Positions 44,008 to 56,236 are shown, counted from the stretch's first letter. The stretch: DNA of 64,000 nt from Chaetoceros tenuissimus (GCA_021927905.1 BLLK01000069.1:2480001-2544000); one strand, 5' to 3'. Notes: a model not told the origin generated them from the letters alone. Program-made: numbers and translations.

Positions 44008-45192
44008 TCAAGTTGCAACAAGTAAGTTGTCTTTCATTATTTCTTCCAACTTAATGGTGATCTTTTCTGCAAATTTCTCATAGCCTTTTACTGTTGGATG
44101 TAAACTATCTTCCATTAGTTTGAATGGTATGTACTTGCTGAATTTCCCCCTTCCTAATTTTGAATCAGAATCTATGAAAATATCAGAGGCATCAAAATAT
44201 ACCAAGTTTTTGTGTTCGTCGCAGTACTCTTTCAGTAAATGATTCACTGTATCAATAGCATCCATGACAGTTTTCTTGTTCTGTTTGTAAAGTCTACCAT
44301 CTTTTCCTCTACCAATGTCTGACCGAGGCAAAAGTCCATTGACCACTATTGTAGCATCAGGCTTCAGTATCTGTAACTCTGCAACTACTCTTTCTATACC
44401 CATGAAAACAACTTCTTCTGAGCATTGACTCAAGTCTTCCTTTAAGAAATCATTGGTTCCTATCAATACCCAATATACTTTTGAATTCAAGCTCTTTGGT
44501 ATTTCACCATTTTGTAATCGCCACAGCAAGTTTGGACTTTTATCTCCTGCAATACCAATGACTAGACCCTCCATTTTCGCTGTACTACTCTTCTCCATGT
44601 CAAAGTATTTCTCGAATATTTGCTTATTCTCTTGCTTATGTTCAACTGGTTCTCCGAATGATGTTCCTCTCCATCCTTCTGTAATAGAATCGCCTAGGAA
44701 AACAACGTCCAATTCACGAAACGAAGAAGATTTCTGTGTAACTTTCTTGATATTCCTAGCTAAACCTACATTCTCCATATGAGCTTTGGTCCAAGTTTTA
44801 TGCCCATACCTATGCTGCGGTAATAAAGGATTGGCGCATTTGCAGTCCGTAACATTGGGCTGTAAACACCAATGACCTATATCATTCAAATGTAAATCAT
44901 GCCAATTTACTACCGACTCACCCTTTGCATGCCTACGAAATGGAGACCCATGAACAGCAGAATAGAATTTAAATCCTAATATGCTAATGAAAACAATCAT
45001 GAAGATCAATGACTTGTAAACCCATGGGCGACATAAACAGCAGTGTATCTTCTTTCGTCTACTAGATTTTGGCACTCGCACATGAATCACAGGAGCACTA
45101 GGTAGGAAGCTCATAGTTTCATCCTCGTCTTCACCCATATCACTCTCGAGAGGGAGCATGTTGACCTTTTTCTTTTTACTTGATTTTCTCAT
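44008..45192 (-). CDS. Membrane-anchored SGNH/GDSL hydrolase
   Basis: Single exon, 394 residues. A basic, acidic cytosolic head of about 57 residues precedes one hydrophobic helix (about 58-80), giving a type II membrane protein with the enzyme in the lumen or outside. The SGNH blocks are clear: G-D-S-I-T-E-G (167-173, nucleophile S169), G-I-A-G-D-K (block II glycine), G-T-N-D (block III asparagine) and D-S-L-H-P (D362, H365). The pattern resembles the platelet-activating-factor acetylhydrolase beta/gamma-like group and polysaccharide esterases. A pair of cysteines (C-L-Q-P-N-V-T-D-C-K-C) just after the helix may form a disulfide. The substrate, perhaps an acetylated sugar or lipid, is inferred. 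Confidence 0.88.
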   Translation of the reverse strand: MRKSSKKKKVNMLPLESDMGEDEDETMSFLPSAPVIHVRVPKSSRRKKIHCCLCRPWVYKSLIFMIVFISILGFKFYSAVHGSPFRRHAKGESVVNWHDLHLNDIGHWCLQPNVTDCKCANPLLPQHRYGHKTWTKAHMENVGLARNIKKVTQKSSSFRELDVVFLGDSITEGWRGTSFGEPVEHKQENKQIFEKYFDMEKSSTAKMEGLVIGIAGDKSPNLLWRLQNGEIPKSLNSKVYWVLIGTNDFLKEDLSQCSEEVVFMGIERVVAELQILKPDATIVVNGLLPRSDIGRGKDGRLYKQNKKTVMDAIDTVNHLLKEYCDEHKNLVYFDASDIFIDSDSKLGRGKFSKYIPFKLMEDSLHPTVKGYEKFAEKITIKLEEIMKDNLLVAT

Positions 45193-45557
45193 TCTATATA
45201 AAGGTTGCTGATTCTGGTTGTTACAAATATATAATAGTTTGGAAAATCTACAATTCCTTGGTTTTATGTTATGTTTTGTTATTTGTTATTTGCACGTTAG
45301 TACAGAGAATGGAGATTGGAGAGTTGTACGTAGATAGGGCGACAGAACGACCTTTTTTCCGTCTCGGAGAAAAGACCCTGTCAAATGACTCTAACGGAGA
45401 ATCTATCGTCTCATTTTTCTCATGAACATGTTGGCCACATTGAACATATTTACGAGTAGTATGATAGAGACCTCCATGCTATCTCTTGTACTAATGCAAT
45501 TATAATTACTATAAGCTCAGAGGTAATCTTCGAGACTAGGTACAAAGGCTATCCTCA
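45193..45557. promoter_or_regulatory. Divergent upstream region of SGNH hydrolase and cotransporter
   Basis: 365 bases between two ATGs read apart. No named motif; a short AT-rich frame at 45180-45425 is not supported. Confidence 0.35.
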
Positions 45558-48500
45558 ATGCATACCCCGTTCAAGTTCAGAAAAGAAGGTGCAACTGAAG
45601 TGTTTCACTTTTTATCTTCGCCTGCTCGAAGAATGCAGAAAGAAGCGAAGAATTTCACAGATGATAAACAGAAGAAGAAAGGAACATGCACTGGTGTTTT
45701 CATTCCTTGTCTAGATAGCATTCTGAGCGTTATTCTCTTTCTACGTCTTCCATCAATAACAGCACAGGCGGGTATAATCCAAACGACTATGATCATCATT
45801 ATTTGTGCGTTGTCTACATTCTTAACTGCAATTTCATTGAGTGCAATTGCTACAAACGGAAAATTAGGGAATGGGGGACCATACTATATAATAAGTCGGA
45901 CGCTGGGACTTGAAATTGGCGGTGCTCTCGGACTTCTATACTATCTAGGGATGACCATGGCATCTGCACTCTGTGCTCTGGGAGGTGTTGAGGCTTTCTT
46001 GTTATCAATTGAAGGGGACACAGTAGATTTGGAAGAAGTCACCAACGGAGCGCTTGGAGGTTCTTATGAGTCCACTGAACATGATTTTGAAATGAATGGA
46101 GAAGGTTTGGCTAGAAGAATTTTGCAGGGAAGTATGGAAGCAATCATTGAGAACCAAAATAATCCAGAAGTCATGATACAGTCTCCGCAGGGCGAAGTTA
46201 TGTCAATGCAGCAAACAGGAGAAATGTTAAGTGCGATGCAGCAAACAGGAGAAATACAAAATGCAATAGAAATGGAAGTGGTTCCTGATTTGACACAGTC
46301 AATGCTAGATACTCAAATGTTATCAATGTTCCTGGTTTTCATTTTGATGATGTTTGTGGCTACAGGATATAAAACAGCTTTGAGCATTTCCTCGCGACTT
46401 TTGTTTGTAGTGATTATTCTGAGCATTACAAGTGCAGTGGTAGGATGCATAATGTTTCGAAGCGGCTCTACTCATAGTGCTTTAGACTATCATGACCTCG
46501 GTACAACATTATTTGAAAATATCTATCCAAGATATGAACCTGACTCTCTGACGAATGTGACCCCTAATTTTATAAGCCTTCTAGCGCTATGGTATCCGAG
46601 CGTGACAGGAATTTTGACAGGATCTCTCAATTCCGAAGAACTTGAACAAGCATCGACATCAATACCTTATGGAACTATCGGGAGTGTTTTTGTTTCCACA
46701 TTTATCTACATTTCATTCTCATGGTTATTTGGAATGACTGTTGCAAACCAAACATTGAAGAAAAGAAAATTCATATTAGCAGCAATAGCATATCCTTCAC
46801 CATGGATGGTGAGAGTTGGGGTTCTAGTCAGTACAATAAGTGCAGCTTTAGGTTACATGTACTCGGCAACATTGGTTCTATCAGCGATTGCCTCAGATTC
46901 TTCTATGCCTGTATTAAATTTCATACAGAAAGGGGACCACATCATACATGATCAAGATGTATCAAATAAAGAGGAAGAAGGTTTAAAGAAATCGATTAAT
47001 AGAAGAGCTTTGATTTTGACTTGGATGATAGCTTCTTTTCTAACAATCAGTGGGAATCTTGATCATATTGCGCCAATGATAACAGTGATTTACATTATCA
47101 TGTTTGCAGGCATAAATTTCAGTTGCTTTCTTCTCGGCGTTCTGCAGTCCCCCGGATTCCGACCTACATTTCGGTGAGTGGAAAATACTTTCGTGAAAAT
47201 ATTTTGAAATGATCTTGCCATGATTTATATTGCTGACAGCTTGCTTCTTGCCCAGTTTTTACCATTGGTCTGTTAGTCTAATAGGTTTTGTCTGGAATGT
47301 ATCTCTAGCTTTAGTTATTATGCCAGCAGAGTTTTGTTTTGTATCGGGTATATTCCTCATTCTCCTTACCTATAACGCAAAGATGATTGAAAAAAGAAAA
47401 GATTTTGGGGATGTTTTTGATACCCTTAAATACAACGTTGTCACAAAAACATTGGAATCTTTGAGGTAAGATTTTGCTACATTCCGATAGATCATTATCC
47501 TCTTTATCCGCGAGTAATGGTAGTCTCAACATGTTTTTCTGTAATTTATAGTAAGGATACCACCGCCAACTTTAACGCAAAAAATTGGCGACCACAGGTG
47601 CTTACCTTTGTCGATATGGATGCTTATGGGCAACCAACCAATCTCTTCTTGCTTAGTCTCAGTTCTCAACTACGGAGAGGGAAGGGCATAAATATCGTAG
47701 TTGGGCTCATATTACGAGACCTGCTACAAGATAATTCTGATCTTGACCAACATCAATCCGGTATCGAAGACGACAACATTATGGAAGTTCTCAACAATGG
47801 TAAAAATGTGCTCCAATCGTTTATGAATTCTGAGAGAATGGAGGGTTTTCCACAGGTCTCTTTGACCACAAGGAAAGGCATGTGTGATGCTGCATGGTCT
47901 GCCATCTTGCACAGCGGACTTGGACCTTTGAGTCCAAATACTGTTTTGATATCATATCCATCGCAAATTCAGAGAAATACGTCAAAAGAGTATTGGTCGG
48001 AGACGGACTTTATCCGTATGATCAAAGGAGTCAACAACATGAAGCTTTCTCTTGGAATATTCAAAGGAAGCCATTCCTTCCCAAGCAGCAAACAGCTAGT
48101 TTCTTCGGGTATAATCGATGTATGGTGGATATTGAATACAGGTGGTCTTCTTTTACTCCTTCCTCATATTTTAGCAAAGAATTCAGTTTGGGGAAGAGGA
48201 GGTGCAAAAGTTCGTATTTTTGCTGTTTTGACTGATGAGAATGTTGACTCAGAACAATTTGAGTTTGAAGTTAAGAGATACCTCAAAGATTTGAGAATAG
48301 TTGCAACTGTGTCTATCGTTGACATGAGTGCATATTCATTGGAAAATGATATGCGAAAAACAGTTCCGCGTACAGGACCATACAAAAGTATGTTCGAGAA
48401 TAGAGAAATCCACGAACAAACTATAGCTGAGTCACTGTGTCTCAAAACAAATTACAAGGATGTTGATAATTCTTCATCGACTATTATCGACGTAAATGAT

Positions 48501-48782
48501 CGTGATATATCAGTGAAAAACCAGCAGTTGTCAGAAAGTACAATGGAAGAAGGAATGCAAACAATTCATATGAACAGACAGAGACTGAAAAATGCTGCGG
48601 CATTGAACGAAATCATGCGTCTTCATAGCTCTTGCTCGAATCTTGTCATCTGCAACATGCCATGGATAGATTCCAAATATTCAAGCGATTTTTTCCACTA
48701 TGTTGATACTATGTGTACGGATATTAATAATTGCCTATTGGTTCGTGGATCAGGGAATGAAGTTATTACAAGTTATGCTTGA
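45558..48782 (+). CDS. Cation-chloride cotransporter (SLC12 family)
   Basis: Three exons, 45558-47173, 47256-47465 and 47552-48782 (introns 82 and 86 bases), 1,018 residues in one frame. It carries Na+ and/or K+ with Cl- across a membrane. Diagnostic text: G-V-F-I-P-C-L-D-S-I-L-S-V-I-L-F-L-R-L-P in helix 1, L-T-A-I-S-L-S-A-I-A-T-N-G and G-G-P-Y-Y-I-I-S-R-T-L-G-L-E-I-G-G-A-L-G-L-L in helices 2-3, G-I-L-T-G-S-L-N, and R-P-T-F-R-F-Y-H-W-S across the first splice. The C-terminal half is the soluble SLC12 domain ending V-R-G-S-G-N-E-V-I-T. Odd: the loop after helix 3-4 (about 155-250) is long, acidic and Met/Gln-rich with a doubled A-M-Q-Q-T-G-E phrase. Ion preference cannot be read from sequence. 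Confidence 0.93.
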
Positions 48783-48889
48783 ATTCTCTCCATAATCAAG
48801 ATGTTCTTGGACTCAAATATAGGCCTTTCTCACAAGAGCATCATTTTAAAATTATTAAATTGAATTGTATAACTTTCATTCAGTTCGAG

Positions 48890-51800
48890 TTACCACCAAA
48901 AGTTTACGCTTGCGCTAGTTGTAATACCTCTGACATAATGCCAGACCTTTTCGGGAATGAATAGTAAATCCCCTGGCAGCAGTACTACTTCAACAAATTC
49001 TGCATTCTCCGCCTCGGGGTGTAGGTTGAAATTCTCTTTCTCGCAATCTACCGCACTCATATTTCCTTGTAATGCATAATTACTTCCATCCTTTCCTTTC
49101 AAAACATACAACTTTTCTCTTTCAGACTGATTGTAAAGACGAACATATTTTGATCCTACAAGTTGGATGAACAAGTTAGAGTACGTGTCGAAGTGAAGAG
49201 GTGTTCTTGTTCCACCAGTTCCAATCCACGCATTGGTTTGTATAGGACCTCCCTCACCACATTGTGAAGGGGTGATCACATCATTTCTTAGTTCAGGAAT
49301 CTGATCCAATAACTGGTGTTGAGCCAAGTATGCAACTTTGCCAGTAGCATCGTCAAGTGCAAAGATAGTATGCTCAGTGCTTGGTGCCATGTGGAACTGA
49401 ATGAAATCATCAATAGTCAAAAGCTCTTCTTTCATTCCCTGTTTGGTAGACATTAAACCATGTTCAATTGGAACAATTCGTGGGCCAAAATTATTCGCAA
49501 AGTAACTCAAATGCCTCCACTTAGAGATGGCAGGAAATTTTGCAGCATAGTTTCGGACAACAAAAGGCTGTTGTCCAAAAATTTGTTTGTTCTCTACAAA
49601 GTCCTCAAAATCGACTTCTTCCACAGGATTTACGATAGGCTTGCTGAGACCTTTACTGAAAATCAATTTTCTCAAGTTTTCATCTGAGTAGTCGGGAATA
49701 ATAGCCATTTGTGAATAGCTAGAAGTATGCGAACACGTTATTCTTCTTGCATGATATTCCAAATATTGAAACAAGCTTTCAACGCGATCACGAGGCAAAC
49801 CAAATATAGAAGCTTTGTCGAGGTATTGGATAGCATGGATATAATTACCATGTTGGCCATGGGAAAGTGCCGACATCACACAAAAACAGCCATGAGCTTC
49901 TCTCATCAGGGCATCGGGCCACATTTTGTGTTCATGAAGAAGAGAAATACAAGCCTTTTCAGCAACGTCTGACACTGCTTTTAGACCACAGAAATCCTTG
50001 CACATCATACAATCAATAGTTTTCTTCAACATGATAACTATTTCTGCATTTTCATGGGTTGTATTTGCAATATTTTGGCTCAGTTGAGCTCCCAACTGAT
50101 TTATAAAAGCTATAGATGGTGCTGCTATGACCATGGGTATTGCACCTATTGTCAACTGGCTTAACGAGGAGTTCAAATTTTGAAGTCTTTCCATGATCAT
50201 TGAATCTCCATTTTCTTCAACACTTTCATCATCTCCTGTACCACTGCTTTCGTCAGTATCGTCATCTTCACCAAAAGGATCATCCTCACCAAATATATCT
50301 TCATTTGATGCAGAAACATCTCTTTTTACCACATTTTGATCATCTTCATTTCCATTGCATTCTCTAAAGCATTTTGAACAAATACATTTGAATCCATAGT
50401 TTAAAAGTAATGCCTGCCTATTCTCATAAGAAGCATCTGCGTCAATGTAGCTGATGCACAGTTCTTCACCAGGCGCTATATCTCTCTTTGCAACGCATTG
50501 TATAACTAATGGATAGTCTTTCCCCCATCTTGCCATCATTCCTCCTCCAGCACAACTGTAAGAATATCTGGGCACAACATTAGCATCACAAGAGTGATTC
50601 TGTTTACAAGTAATAGAATACATGCATGTCCCATCTAATGGAACAAACATTGCATCAAGATCATCACCCATAACATTATCTACGTCATCGTGATCGTCAT
50701 CATCACCCTCTCCTTCTGCTTCGTCAACTCCTTCATTATTTACAGCATCACTTCCCTTATCTTTGAAACCAAGCCCTTGTTCATCAATTTTTAAAGTTGC
50801 GAGGAAAGATGCTATATCTTCCACACTGTAATCATATCCATTTTCACCTCTACTGTCTATCTCAGTAGTGTCAAGAGATGAATCCTTTTCAACTGTGTCA
50901 GCTGGTACATTATGATCATTCTCTTCCGCCTCGTCTTCATCATTTTCATCGTCATCACCAATCATACCAGCGAGATCGATGATAGTGACCAATTCTTCAT
51001 GTCTTCTCTTTCTTAAATCTGCATTTTCAAGAATATCTCTGCACAGAGGAGATCGAGCTCGAATACCAAGAGAATTTTGTTCAAATGATCCAATTATCTT
51101 TCCAAAAAAGTTTTCTGAGAAGATCGCATACTTTTCTTGACACTCATCCATAGCCATTTTCAGAGTATCTTTAAATTCGTCATCACCATCTATACAGACG
51201 AATGCCTCTTTTAATAATTTGGACGAAGTATCACAGAGTTCCCGAAGTGTTTTATTCAAGTGCACACATTCCGTCATCTTCATAGGATCATTAATCATGT
51301 GAGCAGTTGCAACCTCCCACCATGGTACAAGTGTGAAATCGAGATACGGAGCCAGTAACTTTTCCAATGCGTCTTTGTCATTTCCTGTTGAATCGTCATT
51401 CCTTTCTCTTAGCATCAAGTCTCGTGCAATTTGTCTGCGTCTAATTGATACTACTGCAGCTACCAAATCAGCCACAAGCAGAAATATTTCATTACTTTGA
51501 ACAGCATGAACTTTGAACTGTAATAAAGGATGAAGCTCTTCACATTCTGTTTCATTCTTTCCTTCTGGTATCAAACCAGTACAAAGTAAATCATGACCAG
51601 CCAAATGGCACTCATTCTCACATTTCTTGCTGCAAAATAATTCTCCACAATTATTACGACATGGAACCATCTTGTAGTTCAAATTTTCATTGGCAGAACC
51701 TAAGCCTAAAATTTCACTTTCATTTTCGTTGTAATAACTCCATACACCATCACGATTCAATTTACCAGATGCTAAAAGCATACATAGATCTGGTCCACCT

Positions 51801-51973
51801 ACAAATGCCCGACAAGATCGGCAACACAGAGCTCCTTGATGGGAATTTGCTACTGATTGGAGAGAGAGCAATGGCCTTTCAACAAAAATCACTTCATCTT
51901 TAGCAATATGTTCTGTTGCACATAGATGCCTTCCTCGAAATGCATCATCTTTCCTAACAAATCTATCTTTCAT
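48890..51973 (-). CDS. SET-MYND / JmjC fusion protein
   Basis: Single exon, 1,027 residues from the ATG at 51973. Residues 1-540 form a SMYD-like split SET domain: G-R-H-L-C-A-T-E-H-I at the start, a zinc cluster with C-C-R-S-C and C-x3-C-G-E-L-F-C-S-x2-C, N-H-S-C-D-A-N near 457, G-E-E-L-C-I-S-Y-I-D, and post-SET C-I-C-S-K-C. A long acidic stretch (about 330-440) interrupts it. After an acidic linker and helical region, residues 770-1027 are a JmjC/cupin domain of the KDM8 (JMJD5) type: W-I-G-T-G-G-T-R-T-P-L-H-F-D with iron ligands H927 and D929, K-Y-V-R-L-Y, then L-F-I-P-E-K-V-W-H-Y-V-R with H1012, ending S-V-N-F-W-W. Both catalytic sites look whole. It would methylate and oxidise protein side chains; targets unknown. 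Confidence 0.93.
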   Translation of the reverse strand: MKDRFVRKDDAFRGRHLCATEHIAKDEVIFVERPLLSLQSVANSHQGALCCRSCRAFVGGPDLCMLLASGKLNRDGVWSYYNENESEILGLGSANENLNYKMVPCRNNCGELFCSKKCENECHLAGHDLLCTGLIPEGKNETECEELHPLLQFKVHAVQSNEIFLLVADLVAAVVSIRRRQIARDLMLRERNDDSTGNDKDALEKLLAPYLDFTLVPWWEVATAHMINDPMKMTECVHLNKTLRELCDTSSKLLKEAFVCIDGDDEFKDTLKMAMDECQEKYAIFSENFFGKIIGSFEQNSLGIRARSPLCRDILENADLRKRRHEELVTIIDLAGMIGDDDENDEDEAEENDHNVPADTVEKDSSLDTTEIDSRGENGYDYSVEDIASFLATLKIDEQGLGFKDKGSDAVNNEGVDEAEGEGDDDDHDDVDNVMGDDLDAMFVPLDGTCMYSITCKQNHSCDANVVPRYSYSCAGGGMMARWGKDYPLVIQCVAKRDIAPGEELCISYIDADASYENRQALLLNYGFKCICSKCFRECNGNEDDQNVVKRDVSASNEDIFGEDDPFGEDDDTDESSGTGDDESVEENGDSMIMERLQNLNSSLSQLTIGAIPMVIAAPSIAFINQLGAQLSQNIANTTHENAEIVIMLKKTIDCMMCKDFCGLKAVSDVAEKACISLLHEHKMWPDALMREAHGCFCVMSALSHGQHGNYIHAIQYLDKASIFGLPRDRVESLFQYLEYHARRITCSHTSSYSQMAIIPDYSDENLRKLIFSKGLSKPIVNPVEEVDFEDFVENKQIFGQQPFVVRNYAAKFPAISKWRHLSYFANNFGPRIVPIEHGLMSTKQGMKEELLTIDDFIQFHMAPSTEHTIFALDDATGKVAYLAQHQLLDQIPELRNDVITPSQCGEGGPIQTNAWIGTGGTRTPLHFDTYSNLFIQLVGSKYVRLYNQSEREKLYVLKGKDGSNYALQGNMSAVDCEKENFNLHPEAENAEFVEVVLLPGDLLFIPEKVWHYVRGITTSASVNFWW

Positions 51974-52839
51974 TCTATGAGTAAATATCAACCAAATAGT
52001 ATCTATGTGAGGGAGTTAGGGTTTGTTTTTTGTATCGCATAGAAAGTAGATTGTTTAGAAAGTTTTTGACTATGATTGGTGATCGGGTTCATTTTTCTTT
52101 TCAATTGGTTGGTGCTGAGACGAGGAGAATGTCAACGTGTCAACATATGAAAATAGTATTAGCGTAAGTACCACTCATTTTGTATTGACAAAATGTAATA
52201 CTTAATGACTTCCCTCCTCTGAAGAGTGGGGCTCCTCTGAAGAGTGGGGTAGTTTGCAGCTTGCACAACGAGCACAACAATTCTTTTAGATTGAATAATA
52301 AGAGGAAAGGAGGTGATAATAAAACATAAATAAACTTCATTCGTAAATGCGAAGAAGAATGGGATGTCGTCTTCTCAAGACGAAAGATGACGGTCACACT
52401 AGAAAGCGTTCCAAAACTCCAAAAGACAAAAAATTGTTTTTCTAAATCCTACGAAAACGACAAAAGGCAATAATAATCCTATTCACTTTCGAATCAATAA
52501 AAGTTTATTATACATAATATTGTTTCAACTTTTATTGTTGTTGAATTCTCCACCAAAGCATACTTCGTACACATCGCGAAATATTCCGTAGGAATCTTTG
52601 AAGTTTTGGAAACCATTGTGGATCTTTCATTTTTAATAAGATTCATTTGTCATACATGTCGAAAAGTCGCAAATATCTGTGCCATAAGAATGCGGTCCTG
52701 CTTCCAATCTTCACCAAATAGAAAATGGAAAAGAATGAGTGCATGTGTGAAGAAATGAGGACATAAAACCAACTAATTTGTTTTTTCCATCAAATAATTT
52801 GTTAGGTTTCCAAAGAAAAAGAAAAATAGGGAGCAAAAT
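51974..52839. other. Divergent intergenic region with a short tandem repeat
   Basis: 866 bases, AT-rich. Holds a perfect double 18-mer at 52214-52249 (separate entry). A minus-strand frame at 52140-52397 is not supported. Confidence 0.5.
52214..52249. repeat. Perfect 18-base tandem duplication
   Basis: CTCCTCTGAAGAGTGGGG occurs twice head to tail at 52214-52231 and 52232-52249. Perfect identity points to recent slippage. Confidence 0.95.
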
Positions 52840-55800
52840 ATGAAGGCAAGCTATGTTTTTCTTTTCACATCATCATTTCTGCTGCGGTCAGCAATTGCTG
52901 CTGGTGTTGCCATTGCTCACAAAGCAAATGATAGCTTTGCAGCTTGTATTTTGGTTATGGATGATAACCACAGAATTATTGGTATGTAAAAGGATTGATA
53001 TTTCTTCTACATTGCACATCATGCAAAAGATCTAACATTTGTATTTACAAATTACAGAATGGCTGGCTTATCATTACCACACTCTTCCTCTTTGTCGAGT
53101 TATTGCAATGACTGACCCTAGAAGCAAGACTTCTCCTTTTTCTATTCTCCAGAGATGGGAGAAATATATCAAATTTGATCTTTGGTCTGATAATGATATA
53201 TTTTCGGAAGAAGAATTGAAAAATAGAAGTGATGAAAATATGATCAAGCTTCATTGTTCTCGTCAGCATGCTTTCAATGTTAAATGCATGCAAACATTGA
53301 GAGAGGAAGGAGCCGCATGGACTGTCATGACAGATGTTGATGAATATGTGTGTATTAATCCTCTTGCATGGAATCCATCTGCAAATTTGTATCAGAAAGA
53401 TATTGCTCCTATCCCAATTGATCAGCCAGGTTCAATTATTGACATGCTGAACAAGGTAGACCTCGACGACGAACAAATCCATGCACAAGAATGGAAAGCA
53501 TGTATTCCAATTGCTCATTTTCAGTTTGGCAGAATTGAAAGTTCCATCGACAAAGTCAATTCCATGTTCCCAAAAGAGCTCAAGCCTTCCATTCTTGCAA
53601 ATGACTTTGATACTTTCTGTTGGAGATACTATGGAACTGATAGAGTCACTGCTCGTAATGGTGTACTCCCTGGAAAGACTCTTGTTGATGTCAGCAGTAT
53701 TCCTGAGAAAGAAATGAAGAGATTAATTGGTGGTCCTCATCGTCCAGTGGATAAACGTTGTAAAGGAGGAAATGTTTGGCTTAATACCAACGAGACTCTA
53801 AGAAATTTGGATTTGAGTACAAGAGAGTTGGCATTCTTCCGCACTGATGCTTTTTACGCAACACCAGTTGATATTTTCAAGGTTGACAAGGATACTTTTG
53901 ATTATCACAACTGTTATGCAGTAATCCCAGGTTTCAGAAGATTCCCTGCCAATGATCGCATGATGTATGGTCCTATTGATGCTGTCAGAATCTGGGCAAC
54001 ACAAAGATTCAGTCGCCTAGAGCATCATATTTCCACCTATGAGCTCAAGGGCTACAGAATACACTCTGAAAGATACATGGGTCATGAAATTCTGCCAGCC
54101 ATCAGGAACGAAACTGGTTATGAAGTTGTTGAAAATGTAGATATTTGTTTCTATTGTGCTCGAGCTGCAGATAGTGTCATAATTACAGATTGTTCTGATC
54201 CAAAAGGAAGAATAGTTCGTGGAATTACAGATATTGATCAGGTTGCAATTGTGGAGAACATGATTCATTGTGTGTGTGAAGAGCATTCTTTTGATTCAAG
54301 TGGGCGCTTCAAGGAGCTTTGTTGCGATGACTCTCCTTCCAAAGTATCTATACATAAACTTCAAGGTTCGTTGAATCCATCTCTTGTCCTGTCAGCTGCA
54401 CCATACACATTCGGTGCTCCATATAATACTGCTGCTCCATATGACACAGCTGCTCCATATCCAAATAGTTCTCCTGCGGCTCCTTACAAAAAAGATGATG
54501 GAAACAAAGCTTCCCCAACAATGTCACCAAGTGCCTCTCAGTCTACACAGCCGTCAAAATTCCCAAGCTCCAAGCCTTCAGCAAAAACTTCTGCACCTTC
54601 TTCAACGCCATCATCGAAGCCAAGTTTTATGAAATCAACCGCACCTTCAGTACTTCCTTCAAAAAAACCAAGCTCTATTTCATCATCGAAGCCAAGTCTG
54701 TTGAAATCTTCGACGCCTTCAGTACTTCCTTCAAACAAACCAAGTCCAACTCTGACAAGCTCACCCAGCTCTCAGCCATTGGACAGTCCTTCAAACAAAC
54801 CAAGTTCAACTCCGACAAGCTCACCCAGCTCTCAGCCATCAGACAGTCCTTCAAACAAGCAAAGTTGTTTTCCTTCAAGTTCACCCAGCTCAACACCGTC
54901 AAATGAACCAAGTCTGTTGAAATCTTCGATGTCGTCAGTATTCCCTTCAAACAAACCAAGCACTATCCCAACTTCAAAGCCCAGTCTACTGAAATCTACA
55001 GCACCTTCACTGCATCCTTCCAGCTCCCCTACATTGATAACAAGCACAAATCCTTCCTCAACCCCAACTTTATTTCCATCAGATACTCCTTCCTTTTTAC
55101 ATTCATATCATCCATCTATCACTCCAACATATTCGCCCTCTTCATCAGTGTCATCTGATCCTTCGATATCATTATCGCCATCAACAAAACCAAGCCATTC
55201 ACCTTCAACAGAACCCAGCGCATCCCCAACATCTAGTCCAACATCTCATCCTTCGTTTGCACCTACATTTCAACCTTCAGCATGTATGGATTTGATTGAT
55301 AATTGGATGGACTCTAGTGGTGATACTTGTGAGTGGTATGGAAGTACTTCTAGCTGTGATCTTTTGGGTGATAAGTTTGCAGATACTGATGGTTTTACAG
55401 CAAAAGACATATGTTGTGTATGCGGTGGAGGAGGTACTAGGCAACAAAGAGCAAAGTTTGCCTCGCCATCTGATACATCTCCTCCAACTTCAAGCCCGAC
55501 TTTAAGTCCATCGAAGTCTTTACCGAATACATCTCAAGATAGTATGACTTCACAGATTAAAGTGTTTAAGTTGGAAATTGAAATCGGTCTGAAGGGTTAC
55601 AGCAAAAAAATGAGTGTCCATGAGATTGAAGTATTTCAAATTGTTGCAAGAAACTTTCTTAGTGATAGAACATCTGCCATAGAAGGTATGAAAGTGCACA
55701 TTGAGTCTGTACATGTTGATCACCAATTCACCAAACAGGGTGTTACAAATGGTATTATTTCAGTGAATGAGATCAAGAATAAAGGAAGAGTAATGCGTAG

Positions 55801-56236
55801 ACTGAATGAAAGTGGACTAAGGATTCAGATGACTGTCAGTGCTTACATATTTTATACTGACTTACCAGAAGAGTTCTCTTATAGTGAATTGGTATCTTCC
55901 GAACTTGAATCAGACTTTGACTTGTTCTTGCTAGAGGTGGAAAGTATTTTTAATCCTTCAACGATTAGTAGGGCAGATGTGGTAAATGAAGATTCTAAGA
56001 AATATGATATCAAATTTTGGTCATTTGTTTCAGCCACAGCTATGACAATTGTTGCTATAATAATTATTTTTGCATGGGATAGAGAGAAGAATATTGTTCA
56101 ACATGAAGTCAATCTTTTTGAGGCAGTACATGCTGAGTCATTGGCGAGAATAAACTTAATCAACATAAATTATTCGCTCTCTCCTTGTTTTTTCTCCTTT
56201 TTATTCAGCTCTTGCATTTTCAATTTTCTTCTTTGA
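52840..56236 (+). CDS. GT92-like glycosyltransferase with P-S-S-x-P-S region and membrane anchor
   Basis: Two exons, 52840-52981 and 53058-56236 (76-base intron; join I-I-E-W-L-A-Y-H-Y), 1,106 residues. Residues 1-21 are a signal peptide (F-L-L-R-S-A-I-A-A). Residues 25-430 match the GT92/DUF23 type glycosyltransferase: A-C-I-L-V-M-D-D-N, E-W-L-A-Y-H-Y-H-T-L, R-Q-H-A-F and a D-V-D-E-Y metal motif. Residues 535-785 are Ser/Pro repeats of the P-S-S-x-P-S kind common in diatom surface proteins. A cysteine cluster (789-841: C-E-W-Y, C-C-V-C-G-G-G-G) follows, then an unnamed alpha/beta domain (880-1018) and one membrane helix (about 1035-1053). A secretory-pathway or cell-surface sugar transferase is the best reading. 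Confidence 0.85.
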
